Source: SIG452 sp045580405 (lineage in GTDB: Bacteria > Bacillota > Clostridia > UMGS1840). From it: a DNA stretch of 17,137 bases. A program made the position numbers and the translations under genes. The stretch covers positions 1 through 17,137 of the forward strand of contig JAZNNT010000019.1 of assembly GCA_045580405.1 (NCBI GenBank). Reading direction: 5' to 3'. Position 1 is the first letter of the stretch, and each line of letters begins with the position of its first letter. This document shows positions 15,847 through 17,137 of the stretch, one piece after another. Below the pieces are notes generated by a model, which was not told the origin of the DNA, made no database searches, and was given only the letters and a program-made list of their open reading frames with translations.

Positions 15847-16038
15847 CAGAAACCATCCTTTCTATAAAAAAAGTGTGCGGGCAATCAAAGCACGCACACC
15901 GAAAAATGCACTGCTCTGATTGTTGGCACACAATTTTCATTTCCCATAGTTTGGTATACGAAAAACAGAGTGTACATTTTTACCAAAACAGTAAAAGAGT
16001 ATACACCTAACTACAGGAATAATATTCAATTGTGTGCC
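15847..16038 (-). promoter_or_regulatory. Structured 192-nt leader RNA, riboswitch-like, class not recognised
   Basis: Numbering the RNA from the predicted start (+1 = 16038), nucleotides 1-11 pair perfectly with 104-114 (16038-16028 with 15935-15925), closing a domain. Inside it, UUCC 20-23 can pair with GGAA 95-98, GUAUAC 35-40 with 80-85, and UUUUAC 43-48 with GUAAAA 56-61, giving one long stacked arm. Downstream, 117-127 pairs with 147-157 (11 bp, one G-U), enclosing the left arm of a terminator hairpin formed by 140-146 and 160-166. That hairpin is followed by U7, then the ribosome site at 179-184. Nucleotides 108-113 could alternatively pair with 161-166, competing with the closing helix. 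This is the layout of a transcription-attenuating leader. I compared it from memory with common riboswitch cores and T-box motifs and saw no match. Ligand or trigger is unknown. Confidence 0.65.
15866..15899 (-). terminator. Leader terminator (attenuator) before the secreted-protein gene
   Basis: On the minus strand GTGTGCG (15899-15893) pairs with CGCACAC (15879-15873) over 7 GC-rich bp with a 13-base loop, followed at once by T7 (15872-15866). The ribosome site begins six bases after the T-tract, so termination here would silence the gene. The left arm is also enclosed by the competing stem 15922-15912 / 15892-15882. Confidence 0.75.
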
Positions 16039-16044
16039 AAAAAT

Positions 16045-16073
16045 ATTATAGCATACAGATTGTTTTTTTGCAA
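16045..16073 (-). promoter_or_regulatory. Near-consensus sigma-A promoter of the secreted-protein gene
   Basis: On the minus strand: -35 TTGCAA (16073-16068), 17-base spacer, perfect -10 TATAAT (16050-16045) with a TG extension (TGC before TATAAT). The start is predicted at G 16038, seven bases past the -10, which is exactly the first base of the closing helix of the leader RNA. It is the strongest promoter in the window. Confidence 0.85.
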
Positions 16074-16104
16074 GTGTTTTTTAAAATTTTCATGGAAAGC
16101 GATT

Positions 16105-16299
16105 TTATTGTTTCTTTCCAACTTTCACTTTGTTGCCGTTTTCATCCATAATATATGTGCGGTCTAAGGTTTGTTTTAAATTACCGCGAAACGCTGCGAT
16201 ATATTCGTCTCTGAGCTTTTTTTGTTCTATTTTTTCTTCGTCGGTTAATCCAACCTCGCGGGACTTTTTTGCAAGTTCATTGATTCTTTTGATATCCAT
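16105..16299 (-). CDS. UPF0291 / DUF896 family small protein
   Basis: 64 residues, highly charged, matching the short two-helix UPF0291 family (Bacillus YnzC and relatives): RINELAKKSREVGLTDEEKIEQKKLRDEYI is split by the conserved GLT turn into two amphipathic helices, and the tail MDENGNKVKVGKK matches the family C-terminus. Function is unsettled; some relatives lie in SOS-regulated loci. The frame is open to 16398, but that region overlaps the upstream gene in another frame and homologous sequence starts at MDIKRINEL. GGAG (16317-16314) lies at the end of the preceding gene, 14 bases from this ATG, which is long; the A-rich run between may help. It is third in a minus-strand operon. Confidence 0.88.
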   Translation of the reverse strand: MDIKRINELAKKSREVGLTDEEKIEQKKLRDEYIAAFRGNLKQTLDRTYIMDENGNKVKVGKKQ

Positions 16300-16310
16300 T
16301 TTTTCTTTTT

Positions 16311-16520
16311 TTACTCCTCTCCGATATAGGTAAAACGCTTCATTTCCCTGCCCTCGTGGATAACGGTTTCGTTCCACATAGATAAAGGACGTACCCAAAT
16401 GCCAAATTCACCGTATAATGAACGGTAAACCACCATTTCCTCTTGGGTTTCGCTATGTTTCGCCACAAAAAGTGCTTCGTATTCGTTTCCTTTAAAATGT
16501 TTGTATTTTCCAAGTTTCAT
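16311..16520 (-). CDS. DUF1653 domain protein
   Basis: 69 residues, entirely one DUF1653 domain: LGKYKHFKGNEYEALFVAKHSE, then EEMVVYRSLYGEFGIWVRP and a C-terminal strand ending RFTYIG. This is a small cytosolic beta-rich fold found alone or fused to other domains; its function is unknown. GAGGAT (16532-16527) lies 6 bases upstream of the ATG. The ATG overlaps the stop of the previous gene as ATGA (16520-16517), so the two are likely translationally coupled. The next gene starts 11 bases after its stop. Confidence 0.9.
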   Translation of the reverse strand: MKLGKYKHFKGNEYEALFVAKHSETQEEMVVYRSLYGEFGIWVRPLSMWNETVIHEGREMKRFTYIGEE

Positions 16521-17137
16521 ACTTTTATCCTCAATGTTTTTAAATATTCTTTTTGTTCCTTTGAAATCCGATAGCTTTCCACGGCTTTTTGAATCGTTTT
16601 TTGATGTGTCCAGTTGTCTAAAAGCCGGTTTTCAAAATAAGGAACGGTTTCTTCATACTGTTTTGCCAAAGCAGTTGCAAAATACCAGGCACGCATCATA
16701 TTGATGTAATATTCATCGGATTTTATATTGGCTACTAAGAGAAGAAATTTTTTGTTAAACTGTTTATCCAAGTAATAACTCATTAGTAAATTGATAGCGT
16801 ATCGTACGGTATATGTATGCTTCGATTTTAACCATCTTCTGATATGTATCAGCAATTGTTCGGGTTCTTTTTTTAAGACTTTTGGTTTCATGCTGTCGCA
16901 GGTTGCCCAGTTATCCACATAAGGCAAAAAAACATCCAGTTTTTTGATACATTCTCCAAAGTCCGCTTCCCTTTCTAATAAAAAAGCGTGTAGATTATTT
17001 TCTTCATAGTATTTGTGCGGAAGTGATTCTAAAAATTTGTCGTAGTCTTTTAATTCTTTCGCAAATTTTCTTAAAATTGGAGTTCTAATTCCAATAACTG
17101 TTTCTTTGCTAACAGTTGGCATCAGTTTAGAGCTGAA
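16517..17137 (-). CDS. AlkD-like DNA alkylation repair protein, 5' end missing
   Basis: The frame stays open to the right edge, and the five codons before the ATG at 17122 encode FSSKL, which fits the family's N-terminal helix. The gene therefore runs off the window and the ATG is internal. The 201 residues after that ATG form an all-helical HEAT-like repeat protein. Bacillus AlkD excises 3- and 7-alkylpurines using residues of its concave face. The expected counterparts are visible, counting from that ATG: Trp72 and Asp76 in DNWATCD, Arg107 in TVRYAIN, and Trp146 in MRAWYFAT. Their spacings (4, 31, 39) are close to those of AlkD W109, D113, R148 and W187. It is the first visible gene of a minus-strand operon with DUF1653 and UPF0291 proteins. 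Glycosylase activity is likely but inferred. Confidence 0.92.
   Translation of the reverse strand, partial: FSSKLMPTVSKETVIGIRTPILRKFAKELKDYDKFLESLPHKYYEENNLHAFLLEREADFGECIKKLDVFLPYVDNWATCDSMKPKVLKKEPEQLLIHIRRWLKSKHTYTVRYAINLLMSYYLDKQFNKKFLLLVANIKSDEYYINMMRAWYFATALAKQYEETVPYFENRLLDNWTHQKTIQKAVESYRISKEQKEYLKTLRIKV

Noticed and set aside
15758..15940. A 60-residue minus-strand frame overlapping the start of the secreted-protein gene.
   Set aside because: The only purine-rich stretch is one base from its ATG, it lies in the other frame across a clear signal peptide, and its Cys-rich composition looks like chance.
15885..15977. A 30-codon open frame within the minus-strand leader (ATG at 15977, stop inside the terminator loop) that could be an attenuation leader peptide.
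   Set aside because: There is no properly spaced ribosome site, no run of identical regulatory codons, and the RNA helices alone explain the terminator. It remains a low-probability alternative.
15970..16020. Resemblance of UUAGGUG in the leader RNA to the conserved start of the M-box magnesium riboswitch.
   Set aside because: The following conserved M-box segments are absent and the helices do not correspond. The c-di-GMP-I, T-box, purine, SAM and fluoride cores that I checked from memory also did not match.
15923..16040. The 13-base inverted repeats (15923-15935 and 16028-16040) as ends of a small mobile element.
   Set aside because: There are no target-site duplications or transposase, and the repeats coincide exactly with the predicted RNA start and helix, so an RNA structure is the better reading.
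16130..16333. Plus-strand open frame across the UPF0291 gene.
   Set aside because: It is a shadow of the minus-strand gene, with low-complexity Ser/Phe sequence and no ribosome site.

Overview
The window looks like chromosomal DNA of a low-GC, probably anaerobic Firmicute of the class Clostridia. The evidence is a Gram-positive-type replicative polymerase PolC, the NADH-sensing repressor Rex, the YtqB/MnmM-type methyltransferase, strong sigma-A-like promoters with TTGCA-type -35 boxes, AGGAGG-type ribosome sites, and U-tailed hairpin terminators. Order and genus cannot be fixed from this sequence alone. I see no tRNA, rRNA, CRISPR array, transposase or phage gene.

Layout, left to right. (1) 1-1801, plus strand: the end of a dCMP-deaminase-family gene, then pgi (glucose-6-phosphate isomerase). 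(2) 1840-2468: a separately promoted small P-loop protein of unknown function, with a leader hairpin and a strong terminator. (3) 2522-6487: an acn-icd-rex transcription unit (aconitase, isocitrate dehydrogenase, redox repressor Rex) with a good promoter, a Rex-box-like site just upstream of it, and a strong terminator after rex. This suggests that the oxidative citrate-to-2-oxoglutarate branch and its own redox repressor share a feedback loop. (4) 6534-12212: polC, an mnmM-like methyltransferase and tatD, transcribed together from one promoter. (5) 12213-12639: an AT-rich gap with several inverted repeats, ending in a hairpin shared by convergent transcription units. (6) 12640-16073, minus strand: a 1068-residue secreted, repeat-containing protein of unknown function. 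Its 192-nt leader begins with a long base-paired element and ends in a hairpin plus U7 just before the Shine-Dalgarno site. (7) 16105-17137, minus strand: an operon of an AlkD-like DNA glycosylase (cut by the window edge), a DUF1653 protein and a UPF0291/DUF896 protein.

The most unusual element is the leader of the secreted-protein gene (15847-16038). From a near-consensus promoter the RNA would start exactly at the 5' arm of an 11-bp closing helix, followed by mutually exclusive antiterminator and terminator hairpins. It has riboswitch or attenuator architecture, but I could not match it to any class I know. The gene itself is a base-composition mosaic: about 50% GC in the repeat-rich middle and about 30% at the sampled end regions (hand counts on sampled lines).
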